A stretch of 64,000 nt of DNA from Nocardia sputorum (GTDB taxonomy: Bacteria; Actinomycetota; Actinomycetes; Mycobacteriales; Mycobacteriaceae): NCBI RefSeq assembly GCF_027924405.1, contig NZ_AP026978.1:4774001-4838000 (forward strand), given 5' to 3'. Within the stretch, counting starts at the first letter, position 1; the number at the start of each line of letters is the position of its first letter. The notes beneath the pieces are model-generated. The model made no database searches, was not told the DNA's origin, and saw nothing but the letters and a program-made list of their open reading frames with translations. A program made the position numbers and the translations under genes. Positions 38,604 through 49,875 of this stretch are shown here, one piece after another.

Positions 38604-39748
38604 GCGGGCACCGCCTCGCGCGCCTCGGCCAGTACGTCACCGAGCACCGTCGCGATGGCGTCGAGTTCGGCAGCGGTGAGATTCGCCCGCGCGGTCAGCC
38701 GCAGTCGCGACGTGCCCTCCGGAACCGTCGGCGGACGGAAGCAGCCCACGGCCAGCCCGCGCGCCCGGCACGCCTGGGCGGCGTCGAAGGCGACCTGCGC
38801 CGGGCCGAGCACGACCGGCACCACCGCCGAGGGGGGCGTGGGCACACCGGCGATCCGCGCGATGTCCGCGGCGCGAGCCAGTACCCGCCCGGCCAGCTCC
38901 GGTTCGGCGCGCAGCACGCGCAGGGCGGCCCGTGCGGCGCCGACGGCGGCGGGCGCGAGCCCGGTGTCGAAGATGAACGTGCGCGCGGCGTCGACGAGGT
39001 GGGCGCGCACCCGCGCACTCGCCAGCACCACACCGCCTTGCGCGGCAAGGGATTTCGACAGGGTCGCGGTGATCACCAGGTCCGGCGCGCCGGCCAGGCC
39101 CGACTCGTGCACCAACCCGCGCCCGCCTGCGCCGCGCACGCCCAGGCCGTGCGCCTCGTCCACCACCAGCACCGCCGCGTTGGCCCTGGTCACCCGATGC
39201 AGTTCGGCCAGCGGGGCGAGGTCGCCGTCGGCGCTGAACACCGAATCGGTGAGCACCAGCGCACGGTCCTCGGTTCGCTCCGACAACAGCCGGTCCACCG
39301 CCGCGACGTCACGGTGCGGCGCGATCTCCACCCGGGCGCGGGAGAGCCGGCACGCGTCCACCAGCGACGCGTGGCTGCCCGCGTCGGAGACCACCAGCGA
39401 GCCGCGCCCGGCGAGCGCGGTGACCGCGCCCAGGTTGGCCGCGTACCCGGAGGCGAACACGAGTCCGGCTTCGGCGCCGACGAATTCGGCCAGCTCGGTT
39501 TCCAGCAGTTCGTGCTCGGTGGTGGTCCCGGTGACCAGGCGCGACCCGGTCGCCCCCGCGCCCCAGCGGCGCACCGACTCGATCGCGCCCTCGATCACGT
39601 CGGGATGGTGGACCAGGCCGAGGTAATCGTTCGAGGCGAGGTCGATCGATGTCGCCCGCGCGGCGCGCGGGCGCAGCTCCCGGCGCAGTCCCGCGGCCGC
39701 GCGCGCGGCCGCGCGTTCGTCCAGCCAGCTCAGCGGATCGGTAGTCAC
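38600..39748 (-). CDS. bioF: 8-amino-7-oxononanoate synthase
   Basis: A PLP enzyme (382 residues) that joins pimeloyl thioester and alanine. The PLP lysine is in [14 protein letters not shown], and the [29 protein letters not shown] and [11 protein letters not shown] motifs are typical. The GTG start at 39748 lies 16 bases after a BioQ palindrome, so the operator covers the leader or promoter. It is the first gene of bioF-bioD. Confidence 0.95.
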   Translation of the reverse strand: MTTDPLSWLDERAAARAAAGLRRELRPRAARATSIDLASNDYLGLVHHPDVIEGAIESVRRWGAGATGSRLVTGTTTEHELLETELAEFVGAEAGLVFASGYAANLGAVTALAGRGSLVVSDAGSHASLVDACRLSRARVEIAPHRDVAAVDRLLSERTEDRALVLTDSVFSADGDLAPLAELHRVTRANAAVLVVDEAHGLGVRGAGGRGLVHESGLAGAPDLVITATLSKSLAAQGGVVLASARVRAHLVDAARTFIFDTGLAPAAVGAARAALRVLRAEPELAGRVLARAADIARIAGVPTPPSAVVPVVLGPAQVAFDAAQACRARGLAVGCFRPPTVPEGTSRLRLTARANLTAAELDAIATVLGDVLAEAREAVPA

Positions 39749-39764
39749 AGCTGAGCAGCATACT

Positions 39765-39777
39765 TGAACACCGTTCA
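39765..39777. promoter_or_regulatory. BioQ operator 2 (bioF)
   Basis: The palindrome TGAAC-ACC-GTTCA, the same 5-3-5 form found before bioB and bioA. It lies 16 bases upstream of the bioF start and 86 bases upstream of the divergent hypothetical gene at 39864, so it might touch both promoters. Confidence 0.9.
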
Positions 39778-39863
39778 GGACGCCCGCTGGTACCGTGGGG
39801 CAGTCGTTGGTGATGGTCACCGGCCCGCGGTGACGAAGTTTCACCGGGGAGGAACACGGCCGG

Positions 39864-40193
39864 ATGCCGCGGTGGGCGATAGTCGTCGAGGAAACAACGG
39901 GCTCGGGCGAGCACAAGCGCTGGTCACCCCGGATCCTCACGGAAGTGGTCGGCACGCGCGCGCAGGCACTGGCGAAGCTGGCCGGGGTACTGCCCACCTA
40001 CACGCCGGAGCATCCCAAACTGCGCGGCCGCCGCGTCGTCCTGCGCGACGGCGACACCTATCTGCTGATGGTGCGCGGCTGGTCGGACGATTACCACTGC
40101 ATCTTCCGGGTCTGGGAGATCTTGTCGGACAGCGATCGTCCCGAGATCGCGGGGAATCCGCCCGGCGCGCACGGGCGGCTCACGGACCGGTGA
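39864..40193 (+). CDS. Conserved hypothetical protein (109 aa)
   Basis: A 109-residue soluble protein beginning MPRWAIVVEETTGSGEHKRW and rich in charged residues, with a WSDDYHCIFRVWEIL segment near residue 75 that looks like a beta-hairpin core. I believe related proteins exist across actinobacteria, but I know no function. A GGGGAGGAA ribosome site precedes the ATG at 39864. It is divergent from bioF and overlaps the convergent MarR gene by 14 bases at its end. Confidence 0.72.
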   Translation: MPRWAIVVEETTGSGEHKRWSPRILTEVVGTRAQALAKLAGVLPTYTPEHPKLRGRRVVLRDGDTYLLMVRGWSDDYHCIFRVWEILSDSDRPEIAGNPPGAHGRLTDR

Positions 40194-40662
40194 ACCAATT
40201 CGGCGTGTCGAGCCGGAACAGTTCGCCGGGCGTCAGCTCGCGCAGATCGCGTTCCAACGCGGCCAGCCGGTCCGCGCCGAGCCGCTCGGCCCAGCGATCG
40301 CGGATCCGGTCGAAGGTGCGCGCCGAGCGCGTCAGCACGTCCTCCGCCCGTTCGGTCAGCGTGTAGACCTTGCGCCGCGCGTCGGTCGGATCGTGTCCGC
40401 GACGCAGGTAGCCCAGCCGCTCCAGCGCCTCGATGTGCTTGCCCGCGGCCTGTTTCGAGACGCCGAGCGCGCGCCCGAGGTCCGCGGCCGTACACCCGTA
40501 GGGCCCGCCCGCGCGGCCGACCGCCTGGAAGACGAAACCGTGCATCGGCCGCAACGCGCCGTGCCCGTGCTCGGCCAGGTCGGCGTGCACCTCGTCGATC
40601 ACGGTGCGGAAACCGAGCAGCATGCGCAGCGGCAACTCGTAGCCACCCGCGTCACTTGACAT
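40180..40662 (-). CDS. MarR-family regulator, divergent from a cupin gene
   Basis: A 160-residue MarR regulator with a helix-turn-helix around LGRALGVSKQAAGKHIEALERLGYL and a wing DPTDARRKVYTLTERA. The ATG at 40662 sits at the edge of two operator-like palindromes; an upstream TTG would fall inside them. It is divergent from the cupin gene, which it probably regulates with itself. Confidence 0.88.
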   Translation of the reverse strand: MSSDAGGYELPLRMLLGFRTVIDEVHADLAEHGHGALRPMHGFVFQAVGRAGGPYGCTAADLGRALGVSKQAAGKHIEALERLGYLRRGHDPTDARRKVYTLTERAEDVLTRSARTFDRIRDRWAERLGADRLAALERDLRELTPGELFRLDTPNWFTGP

Positions 40663-40666
40663 GATG

Positions 40667-40702
40667 GACAACCTCGTTGACTATATGGACAACCTTATTG
40701 TC
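40667..40702. promoter_or_regulatory. Twin MarR operators before MarR and cupin genes
   Basis: Two related palindromic sites lie 21 bases apart, two helical turns: GACAACCTCGTTGAC (40667-40681) and GACAACCTTATTGTC (40688-40702). The second is a perfect 5-5-5 inverted repeat (GACAA-N5-TTGTC). The spacing places two dimers on the same face of the helix. The shared flank TAT follows each. Confidence 0.8.
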
Positions 40703-40723
40703 TATCTTAGAGGTGGTAGCCCG

Positions 40724-41095
40724 ATGACCGTCATCCGACACTCCGACACCCGCCGCACCGAGACCCCGAGCGGCGTCATGACCACGCTCGCCTCCCCCAC
40801 CCAGGGCGGCTCGCAGCTCGCGCTGTGGCGGGTCGAGGTTCCCGCGGACACCGCGGGACCGCTGCACTTCATCGACGCCGAGCAGATCTGGACCGTCCTC
40901 GCGGGGCGGATCGACGTCGCCATCGACGGCACGGAACTGACAGCGGCCGAGGGCGATACGGTGATCCTTCCGCCGAACGCGCTACGGCAGGTGCGCACCG
41001 CGGAGGGCTTCACCGCCATCGTCACCGCACCGGCGGGCGCCCGGGCCGGAACTCCCGACGGCGACGGCACGATCGTCCCGCCGTGGATCGCCTGA
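40724..41095 (+). CDS. Cupin-domain protein
   Basis: A 123-residue single cupin. The barrel shows LHFIDAEQIWTVLAGRIDVAIDGTE, where cupin motif 1 would give metal ligands. Here His and Glu are present, but the GxHxHxE layout is loose. GDTVILPPNALRQV is motif 2. It may bind a small molecule or act as a metal enzyme; none is assigned. The ATG at 40724 has GAGGTGG upstream. It is probably repressed by the divergent MarR protein, which suggests a role in sensing or breaking down that regulator's ligand. Confidence 0.8.
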   Translation: MTVIRHSDTRRTETPSGVMTTLASPTQGGSQLALWRVEVPADTAGPLHFIDAEQIWTVLAGRIDVAIDGTELTAAEGDTVILPPNALRQVRTAEGFTAIVTAPAGARAGTPDGDGTIVPPWIA

Positions 41096-41099
41096 CCGG

Positions 41100-42380
41100 T
41101 CACCGACCGTCCTGCGCGGCCACCGCGGCGCGCATCCCGGCGGTGATCGTGGCGATGTCGGCGGAGGTGCTGATGAACGGCGGCATGGCGTACACCAGGT
41201 TGCGGAACGGGCGCAGCCACACCCCGGCCGCCACCGCGGCATCGGTCGCGGCGCGCATGTCGACCGGGCGCTCCAGCTCGATCACCCCGATCGCGCCGAG
41301 CACCCGCGCGTCGGCCACGCCGGGCAGGTCGCGCGCCGGAGCCAGGCCCGCCGTCAGCTCCGTTTCGATCCGGGTCACCTCGCCGCGCCAGTCGCGCGAG
41401 CGCAGCAGCTCGATCGACGCGACGGCCACCGCGCAGGCCAGCGGGTTGCCCATGAAGGTGGGCCCGTGCATGAGCCCGCCGTGCGCCGCGCTGATCGTCT
41501 CGGCGATCCGCGTGGTGCACAGCGCGGCGGCGAGGGTGAGGTAACCACCGGTCAGCGCTTTGCCGACGCACATCACGTCCGGGCTGACCCCCGCCTGGTC
41601 GGCCGCGAAAAGAGTTCCGGTGCGGCCGAATCCGGTCGCGATCTCGTCGAAGACCAGCAGCACGCCGTGTTCGTCGCACAGCCTGCGCAGGTCGGTGAGG
41701 TAATCGGGGTGATGCCAACGCATCCCGCCCGCGCCCTGCACCACCGGCTCCACGATGACCGCCGCGAGTTCACCCGCGTGCGCGGCGATCAGGCGATCGA
41801 GTTCCGCCACATACTCCGGCCGGTAGTCGCGCGGCGGCACCGGCGCGAACACCTGGTCGGCCAGGATGTCGGTCCATAGCGAGTGCATGCCGCCTTCCGG
41901 ATCGCACACGCTCATGGGAGTGAACGTGTCGCCGTGATACCCGCCGCGCCAGGTGAGCAGGCGACGCTTTTCCGGTTTGCCCAGCGAACGCCAGTACTGC
42001 AGGCACATCTTCACCGCGACCTCGACCGACACCGAGCCGGAGTCGCACAGGAACACCTTGTCCAGCCCGGCCGGCGTCGCTTCGACCAGCAGCTCGGCCA
42101 GCCGGGCCGCCGGCTCGTGGGTGAGCCCGCCGAACATCACGTGACTCATCCGCCGCGCCTGGTCGAGCAGCGCGGCGTCGAGCGCCGGATGCCGGTAGCC
42201 GTGGATCGCGGCCCACCAGGAACTCATGCCGTCGACCAGCTCGCGCCCGTCGGCCAGGGTCAGCCTGGTTCCCGCGGCGGCGGCCACCACCAGCGGTTCG
42301 GTCGTCGCGGGGAAGCCGCCGTAGGGATGCCAGACGTGCTCGGCGTCGAGTGCGGTGATCTGGTCGGGGGTCAGTGCCAC
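41100..42380 (-). CDS. bioA: Adenosylmethionine-8-amino-7-oxononanoate aminotransferase
   Basis: A PLP enzyme (426 residues) that makes 7,8-diaminopelargonate with SAM as amino donor. Signature parts are VWHPYGGF, the [16 protein letters not shown] region, [17 protein letters not shown] and the PLP lysine in [15 protein letters not shown] chose the GTG at 42380, with GAGGA five bases upstream; a start at 42434 would overlap the BioQ palindrome. It is monocistronic here, separated from bioF-bioD by the MarR/cupin pair and a hypothetical gene; in M. tuberculosis bioA, bioF and bioD are adjacent. Confidence 0.96.
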   Translation of the reverse strand: MALTPDQITALDAEHVWHPYGGFPATTEPLVVAAAAGTRLTLADGRELVDGMSSWWAAIHGYRHPALDAALLDQARRMSHVMFGGLTHEPAARLAELLVEATPAGLDKVFLCDSGSVSVEVAVKMCLQYWRSLGKPEKRRLLTWRGGYHGDTFTPMSVCDPEGGMHSLWTDILADQVFAPVPPRDYRPEYVAELDRLIAAHAGELAAVIVEPVVQGAGGMRWHHPDYLTDLRRLCDEHGVLLVFDEIATGFGRTGTLFAADQAGVSPDVMCVGKALTGGYLTLAAALCTTRIAETISAAHGGLMHGPTFMGNPLACAVAVASIELLRSRDWRGEVTRIETELTAGLAPARDLPGVADARVLGAIGVIELERPVDMRAATDAAVAAGVWLRPFRNLVYAMPPFISTSADIATITAGMRAAVAAQDGR

Positions 42381-42420
42381 AGGAATCCTCGCGTCACGGC
42401 CCCGGCCGTCCGGGGCGGCT

Positions 42421-42433
42421 TGAACGCCGTTCA
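42421..42433. promoter_or_regulatory. BioQ operator 3 (bioA)
   Basis: The palindrome TGAAC-GCC-GTTCA, 40 bases upstream of the chosen bioA GTG start. It completes a set of three matching sites in front of all bio transcripts in the window. Confidence 0.9.
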
Positions 42434-42515
42434 AGTTAGCACCCGAGCTGGGCGGGTCCGCAAGGGTGGGCGAAGTTCCACCGTTTCCCCACTCGGCAGC
42501 GGCGACGCGGAATAT

Positions 42516-42534
42516 TCTTTGACGAAGTCAAAGA
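42516..42534. promoter_or_regulatory. Operator before the MarR-GNAT gene
   Basis: A perfect 8-bp inverted repeat TCTTTGAC-GAA-GTCAAAGA. It lies just upstream of the ribosome site GGAG (42537-42540) of the MarR-GNAT gene, so binding there would block transcription or its start. Autoregulation is inferred from position. Confidence 0.72.
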
Positions 42535-42545
42535 TTGGAGCCGAC

Positions 42546-43481
42546 GTGACCGCTGCCGCACCCGCCGACATCGCCGCCGTCCGCGAATTCAACCGCCACT
42601 ACACCCGGGTGATCGGCGTACTGGGCGAAGGACTGCACGACAGCCGGTACTCGCTCACCGAAGCACGGATCCTGTTCGAGCTGGCCGCATCCGACACGAC
42701 CGAAGTGGTCGCGCTGCGGCATGCCCTCGACCTCGACGCCGGCTATCTCAGCCGCATCCTGGCCCGCTTCGAACAGGCCGGCCTGGTGCGGCGCAACCGC
42801 TCCGGCAGCGACGGCCGGCGCCAGGAAGTCCGGCTGACCGATCAGGGCCGGGAAGTCTTCGCGACGCTCGATCGGCGCTCCAGCGACGAAGTGGGCGCGT
42901 TGCTCGACGCGCGGCACCCGGCGGCCCGTGCCCGCCTGATCACCGCCATGCGCACCATCCAGCAGATCCTGGACCAGCCCGCCGATTCGCCTTCGTGCAC
43001 GCTGCGCGCGCCGCGCTCCGGCGACTACGGCTGGGTGATCCAGCGCCACGCGGAGCTCTACGCGAACGAATACGGCTGGGACGGGACCTACGAGGAGCTG
43101 ATCGTGCGCATCGTGGCCGACTACCTGGCTTCCCGCGACGAGCAGCGCGAGCGTGCCTGGATCGCGGAGTCCGACGGCCGTCCGGTGGGCAGTGTCTTCT
43201 GCGTCCGCGAGGACGACACCACCGCGCGGCTGCGCCTGCTGCTGGTCGAACCCACCGCCCGCGGCTTGGGCGTCGGCTCGGCGCTGGTGGACGAATGCTT
43301 GCGTTTCGCCACCGCCGCGGGATATCGGGAGATCGTGTTGTGGACCAACGACGTGCTCACCGCCGCGCGGCGCGTGTATCAGCGGGCGGGGTTCGAACTC
43401 GTCGACCAGAGCCCGCATCACAGCTGGGGACACGACCTGGTCGGTCAGACCTGGCGGCGATCGCTCACGCCCGCGGACTGA
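42546..43481 (+). CDS. MarR-GNAT fusion protein
   Basis: A 311-residue protein made of two parts. Residues about 1-150 are a MarR-type winged helix, with ALRHALDLDAGYLSRILARFEQAGL and a wing RSGSDGRRQEVRLTDQG. Residues about 158-305 are a GNAT acetyltransferase with motif A in LLLVEPTARGLGVGSALVDECL and a late ARRVYQRAGFELVDQ. The fusion is a known architecture; the acetylation target is unknown. The GTG at 42546 has GGAG five bases before it. A strong palindrome sits just upstream, and it is divergent from bioA. Confidence 0.9.
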   Translation: MTAAAPADIAAVREFNRHYTRVIGVLGEGLHDSRYSLTEARILFELAASDTTEVVALRHALDLDAGYLSRILARFEQAGLVRRNRSGSDGRRQEVRLTDQGREVFATLDRRSSDEVGALLDARHPAARARLITAMRTIQQILDQPADSPSCTLRAPRSGDYGWVIQRHAELYANEYGWDGTYEELIVRIVADYLASRDEQRERAWIAESDGRPVGSVFCVREDDTTARLRLLLVEPTARGLGVGSALVDECLRFATAAGYREIVLWTNDVLTAARRVYQRAGFELVDQSPHHSWGHDLVGQTWRRSLTPAD

Positions 43482-43700
43482 CGCGCGCCCGGCCCGCGCG
43501 CGGTGCGTCACCACCCCTGCCCGCCGGTCGGCCGGATCCACCTGACGCGCCACCAGCCACGCACTCGGCGGCCTGGCGCACCTCGCGATACTTCTCGGCT
43601 ACCGCCGCCGCTGGTTGGAAAACCTCTCCGACCTCCCCTGATCAACTCGGCCACAACCACCCGCACAGCGGAGCGCCCGGCTGCCGCTACTGTCGTTGCC

Positions 43701-45821
<2,121 letters not shown>

Positions 45822-45826
45822 CCCGA

Positions 45827-48265
45827 ATGCCGATGAACGCACCCGATTCCACCGAGACGCACGTGACCGACCCGGTATCCCTGCGCCGCAAGCCCGCACT
45901 CCAGACCACGATCCGCAGCGCCTACCGGCTACAGCTGCGCCCGGACGCGCTGACCTTCGCCGAGGCGCGCGCCATCGCGGAATACCTGCAGCAGCTGGGC
46001 ATCTCGCACCTGTATCTGTCGCCGATCCTCACCGCGACACACGGTTCGACGCACGGCTACGACGTCACCGACCCGACCACGGTCTCCGCCGCGCTCGGCG
46101 GCCCCACCGGGCTCAAGGCCCTCGCCGACGAGGTGCGCAGCCGTGGCATGGGACTGATCGTGGACTTGGTGCCCAATCACGTCGGCGTGGCCGATCCGCG
46201 GCAGAACGTATGGTGGTGGGACGTCCTGCGCAACGGCCAGGAGTCGCGGTTCGCGCCGTACTTCGACATCGATTGGAGCCCGGGCAACGGCGCGGGCGGA
46301 CGGCTGGCGCTGCCGGTGCTGCAGAGCGAGAACGACCCGGCCGCGTTGACCGTGGACCGATCCGGCGCCGAACCCATGCTCGCCCTGCACGATCTGCGTT
46401 TCCCGATCGCGCCGGGCACCGACGGCGACAACGCCCTGCGCATCCACGACAAACAGCACTACCGGCTGGTGAGCTGGAAGGCCGGGCTGTGCACCTACCG
46501 GCGGTTCTTCGCGGTCAGCAGCCTGGCCGCGATCCGGCAGGAGAACCCCGAGGTCTTCGAGCTCACCCACCGTGAGCTCGCCGCCTGGTGCGAGCACGAC
46601 CTGATCGACGGCGTGCGGATCGACCATCCGGACGGCCTGGCCGATCCCGCCGGGTACCTCACCCGGTTGCGCAGGCTGATCGGCCCGCACCGGCTGCTGC
46701 TGGTGGAGAAGATCCTGGCCAACCGTGAGCCGCTGGACGCGACCCTGCCGATCGACGGAACCACCGGCTACGAGGCGCTCGCCGACTTCGGCGGCGTGCT
46801 GATCGATCCGCGCGGCGAGCACGCGCTCACCGAGCTCTCGCGCCGCGTCGCCGGGCACGGCAGCGACCGGGCCTGGATCGGCGAGACCGAGCACCGGATC
46901 AAGCGCGCGGTCGCGGAGACCATTCTGGCGCCGGAGATCCGGCGGCTGGTGGCCGCGATCAAACAGGACGCGAACGCCGAGAGTTTCGACACCATGGCGC
47001 TGACCAACGCCACCATCGAGGTGCTGGCGTTCATGCCGGTGTACCGGGCCGACTACGCGCCGCTGGCCGGGATGGCGGGCGCGGTGATCGCCGAGGTGGA
47101 GAAGCGCAACAGCGAGCTCACCGCGCCGCTGGCGGTCCTGGTCGCGGCGCTGGCCGCCGACGGGGCCGCGGCGGTGCGCTTCAGCCAGGTCTGCGGCGCG
47201 GTGACCGCGAAGGCGGTCGAGGACACCATGTTCTATCAGGCCGCGCGGCTGGTCTCGTTGCAGGAGGTGGGCGGCAACCCGGCGCGTTTCGGCCACTCGC
47301 TCAACGAGTTCCATCTGTCCATGAGCCAGCGCGCGCAGCTGTGGCCCGCCACGCTGACGACGCTGTCCACCCACGACACCAAACGCGGCGAGGACGTGCG
47401 CGCCCGCATCGGCGTCCTGTCCCAGGCCGCGGAGACCTGGGCGCGCAACGTCGACTCCTGGCTGGAGACGGCCCCCGCGCCGGACGGTGCGACGGCGCTG
47501 TTCCTGCTGCAGAACATGTTCGGCGTGTGGCCCGCGGACGGCAGGCCCGCCGCGTCGGTGCCCGGTCTGCGCGAACGGTTGCACGCGTTCGCCGAGAAGG
47601 CGATGCGGGAGGCGAACACCAAGACCTCCTGGGAGGAGCCGGACGCCGAGTTCGAGGCCGCCGTGCACGCCTGGCTGGACGCGGTGATCGACGGGCCGGT
47701 GGGCTCCGAACTCGGCGATCTGGTGCACGAGCTGGCCCCGCACGCTTGGTCGGACGCGCTGGCGCAGAAACTGCTGCAACTGTGCGGGCCGGGCATCCCG
47801 GACGTCTACCAGGGCTGCGAGCTGTGGGAGGACTCCCTCGTCGACCCGGACAACCGCAGGCCGGTGGACTTCGCCGCCCGCGCGGGCATGCTGCAATCGC
47901 TCACCGGCACACCGGCGCTGGACACCACCGGCGCGGCGAAGATGTGGATCGTCGCCTACGCGCTGTGGTTGCGTCGCGAACGTCCCGACTGCTTCGTCGG
48001 CGGCGCCTACCGGCCGCTGTTCGCGACCGGCGACCACGCGAGCAAGGTGGTGTCCTACGCCCGCGGCCGTGCGGGCGAGCCGCCCGAGGTGATCGTCGCC
48101 GCCACCCGCCACAGCGTGGGCCTGGCCGAGACCGGATGGGGCGACACGTTCCTCGACCTGCCCGCGGGCAGCTGGACCGATCGGCTGACCGGGCACACCT
48201 TCCAGGGCCGGGCGCGGCTGGAGAAGATGTTCGGCAGGCTGCCGGTCGCCCTACTGGTGCGCTGA
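45827..48265 (+). CDS. treY: Maltooligosyl trehalose synthase
   Basis: An 812-residue GH13 enzyme that turns the reducing-end maltosyl unit of a glucan into a trehalosyl group. The family pattern begins RSAYRLQLRPDALTFAEARA. Catalytic regions are LVPNHVGV, DGVRIDHPDGLADP, LLVEKIL and STHDTKRGEDVRAR, the last being a TreY hallmark. The start is uncertain: ATGs at 45827 and 45833 are both possible and neither has a good ribosome site, so it may depend on translation of treX five bases upstream. Its last 15 bases overlap the convergent DUF2235 gene. Confidence 0.95.
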   Translation: MPMNAPDSTETHVTDPVSLRRKPALQTTIRSAYRLQLRPDALTFAEARAIAEYLQQLGISHLYLSPILTATHGSTHGYDVTDPTTVSAALGGPTGLKALADEVRSRGMGLIVDLVPNHVGVADPRQNVWWWDVLRNGQESRFAPYFDIDWSPGNGAGGRLALPVLQSENDPAALTVDRSGAEPMLALHDLRFPIAPGTDGDNALRIHDKQHYRLVSWKAGLCTYRRFFAVSSLAAIRQENPEVFELTHRELAAWCEHDLIDGVRIDHPDGLADPAGYLTRLRRLIGPHRLLLVEKILANREPLDATLPIDGTTGYEALADFGGVLIDPRGEHALTELSRRVAGHGSDRAWIGETEHRIKRAVAETILAPEIRRLVAAIKQDANAESFDTMALTNATIEVLAFMPVYRADYAPLAGMAGAVIAEVEKRNSELTAPLAVLVAALAADGAAAVRFSQVCGAVTAKAVEDTMFYQAARLVSLQEVGGNPARFGHSLNEFHLSMSQRAQLWPATLTTLSTHDTKRGEDVRARIGVLSQAAETWARNVDSWLETAPAPDGATALFLLQNMFGVWPADGRPAASVPGLRERLHAFAEKAMREANTKTSWEEPDAEFEAAVHAWLDAVIDGPVGSELGDLVHELAPHAWSDALAQKLLQLCGPGIPDVYQGCELWEDSLVDPDNRRPVDFAARAGMLQSLTGTPALDTTGAAKMWIVAYALWLRRERPDCFVGGAYRPLFATGDHASKVVSYARGRAGEPPEVIVAATRHSVGLAETGWGDTFLDLPAGSWTDRLTGHTFQGRARLEKMFGRLPVALLVR

Positions 48266-49462
48266 GAGCTGGAGCGCGGACGCGTCGGCCGGCACGGGGA
48301 CGTGCTCGAGCTCCTTCTCGAACACACCGCGTACCTGCTCGAAGGTCTTCTCCGGGATCACACCGCCCAGCTCCGCGCGCCACCGGCGCAGGTTCGCGGG
48401 CTGGTAGTCCAGCGCGTCCTGCGTGCTGGCCGACAGCCGCACGCCCTGATCGGTGGGCGTGGCGATCCGCCGCCAGGAGTCCCAGTGGAAGCGGGGGCTG
48501 CGCGGATTGCGCAGCGTGCGCAGTACGTTCAGGATGCGGTAGCCGATGCTCAGCGAATCGTGCAGCCGCATGTGATCGCCGTCGGTGGTGTCGCAGCGCT
48601 TCGACAGCGCGGCCAGCCGGTCGCGGTCGAAGGCCAGACCGACCGACTCCGCCTCGCGGACCATCCACTGCAAGGTCGCGTCGGACAGACCGCATTCGGC
48701 GTAGCCGCCCCCGATATCGCTGTGCACGCCGGGGAACCACACCTGCTTGACCCGCTCGAACCCGCGCCGGTACTTCACGGTCGGTTCGACCGGCACCTCC
48801 CACACGGACGGCTCGAAGTTGCGCCGCCGCTCATCGATGGCCAGCGCCTGGCGGGCGCAGTGCACGTGACGCGAGAGCTTGACATCGTGGAAGCGGTGGC
48901 GCAGCGAGGTGATGCCGGGGACGCCAAGCGCGCCGACGGTGTCGAACACGCCGAGGAAATCGATCTTCGCTCTCCTGCAGTGCTTCCGGCGGAACTCCTG
49001 CCACTCCCGCGGCTCCGCCGGGTCCGGGTCTTCGGGCGTGGGCGCGGGCGGGGGCTGCCGGTAGATGCGCAATGCTTCCGGGTACTTGCCCTCGATCATC
49101 GCCTCCGGGGTCATGATCCCGATGCGGCTGATCAGGCCGGCCAGGCTGCGCGCGGTGAACGCGCCGCGACTGAAGCCGAAGATGTAGATCTCGTCGCCCT
49201 TCTCCCAGTTCAAGGCGAGATGCCAGTAGGCGGACGACAGGTTCGCCTCGAGACCGAGACCGAAGGCGCCGCCCATCAGGCGATCGCTGAGAAAGCCGCG
49301 CGCGCCCGGACCGGAGACGTAGGTGACCCACTGCTGGATCGTCTCTCCCGCAGGCCCCGGCGCGTCGAACCGGATCGTCTGGGCGATCTTGACAATATTC
49401 GAAACCGTGCTGCTCGATTCGGCCTTCCAGGTGCCGTCGCAACATACAACCAGGCGTTTCAT
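48251..49462 (-). CDS. DUF2235 phospholipase-like alpha/beta hydrolase
   Basis: A 403-residue soluble protein of the DUF2235 (Tle1-like) family, an alpha/beta hydrolase group with phospholipase members. Motifs are [13 protein letters not shown] at the start, [20 protein letters not shown] with the nucleophile Ser, [11 protein letters not shown] with a probable acid, and HSDIGGGY near residue 262 with the probable catalytic His. It has no signal peptide. No type VI genes are near, so its role is unlikely to be as a secreted effector. A GGGAGGA ribosome site precedes the ATG at 49462. It overlaps treY at the 3-prime end by 15 bases. Confidence 0.85.
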   Translation of the reverse strand: MKRLVVCCDGTWKAESSSTVSNIVKIAQTIRFDAPGPAGETIQQWVTYVSGPGARGFLSDRLMGGAFGLGLEANLSSAYWHLALNWEKGDEIYIFGFSRGAFTARSLAGLISRIGIMTPEAMIEGKYPEALRIYRQPPPAPTPEDPDPAEPREWQEFRRKHCRRAKIDFLGVFDTVGALGVPGITSLRHRFHDVKLSRHVHCARQALAIDERRRNFEPSVWEVPVEPTVKYRRGFERVKQVWFPGVHSDIGGGYAECGLSDATLQWMVREAESVGLAFDRDRLAALSKRCDTTDGDHMRLHDSLSIGYRILNVLRTLRNPRSPRFHWDSWRRIATPTDQGVRLSASTQDALDYQPANLRRWRAELGGVIPEKTFEQVRGVFEKELEHVPVPADASALQLSAHQ

Positions 49463-49554
49463 GCGCTGATCCTCCCGCTGGTATCCCATCGAAACCCGCG
49501 TACTCGACTACTCGAATTCATCGCGTGGGACGGGAGAGCGTTAATGCGGAGGAC

Positions 49555-49788
49555 TTACGGCGTGCCGCCGGACCGGTCGTCGAGACCCGCGAACGCCATG
49601 CCGATCAGCCACCGGGCCGCGCCGAGCGCCGCCGCGACGAGGACCGCGATCTGCGACGATCCTGTGATCAGGGCCAGGACCAGGCAGCTCACCAGCCCGA
49701 CGACCAGTGCGTCGAGCTTGTAGGCCGGCCACGCGGAGCCCGCGATGTCGATCGTGGTGCCGCGCGCCGAGGAGTGAACGACCGCCAT
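49555..49788 (-). CDS. Small two-helix membrane protein (77 aa)
   Basis: A 77-residue protein with two hydrophobic segments at about residues 26-44 and 46-66, and a polar end. It starts at the ATG 49788. No function can be assigned. It is divergent from the deazaflavin-type reductase gene and lies 92 bases upstream of DUF2235 on the same strand. Confidence 0.6.
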   Translation of the reverse strand: MAVVHSSARGTTIDIAGSAWPAYKLDALVVGLVSCLVLALITGSSQIAVLVAAALGAARWLIGMAFAGLDDRSGGTP

Positions 49789-49875
49789 CTGCTCAGGGTA
49801 GTCGGAATTCGAAGTTCGGGCCAGCGAACTTTTGTCGCAGGGAACACAGCGAATCGCCGCGGCGTTGCCGCAGAC

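Noticed and set aside
48251..49462. DUF2235 as a type VI effector of the Tle1 group
   Set aside because: No VgrG, Hcp, immunity protein or other type VI gene is present, and actinobacteria generally lack that system.
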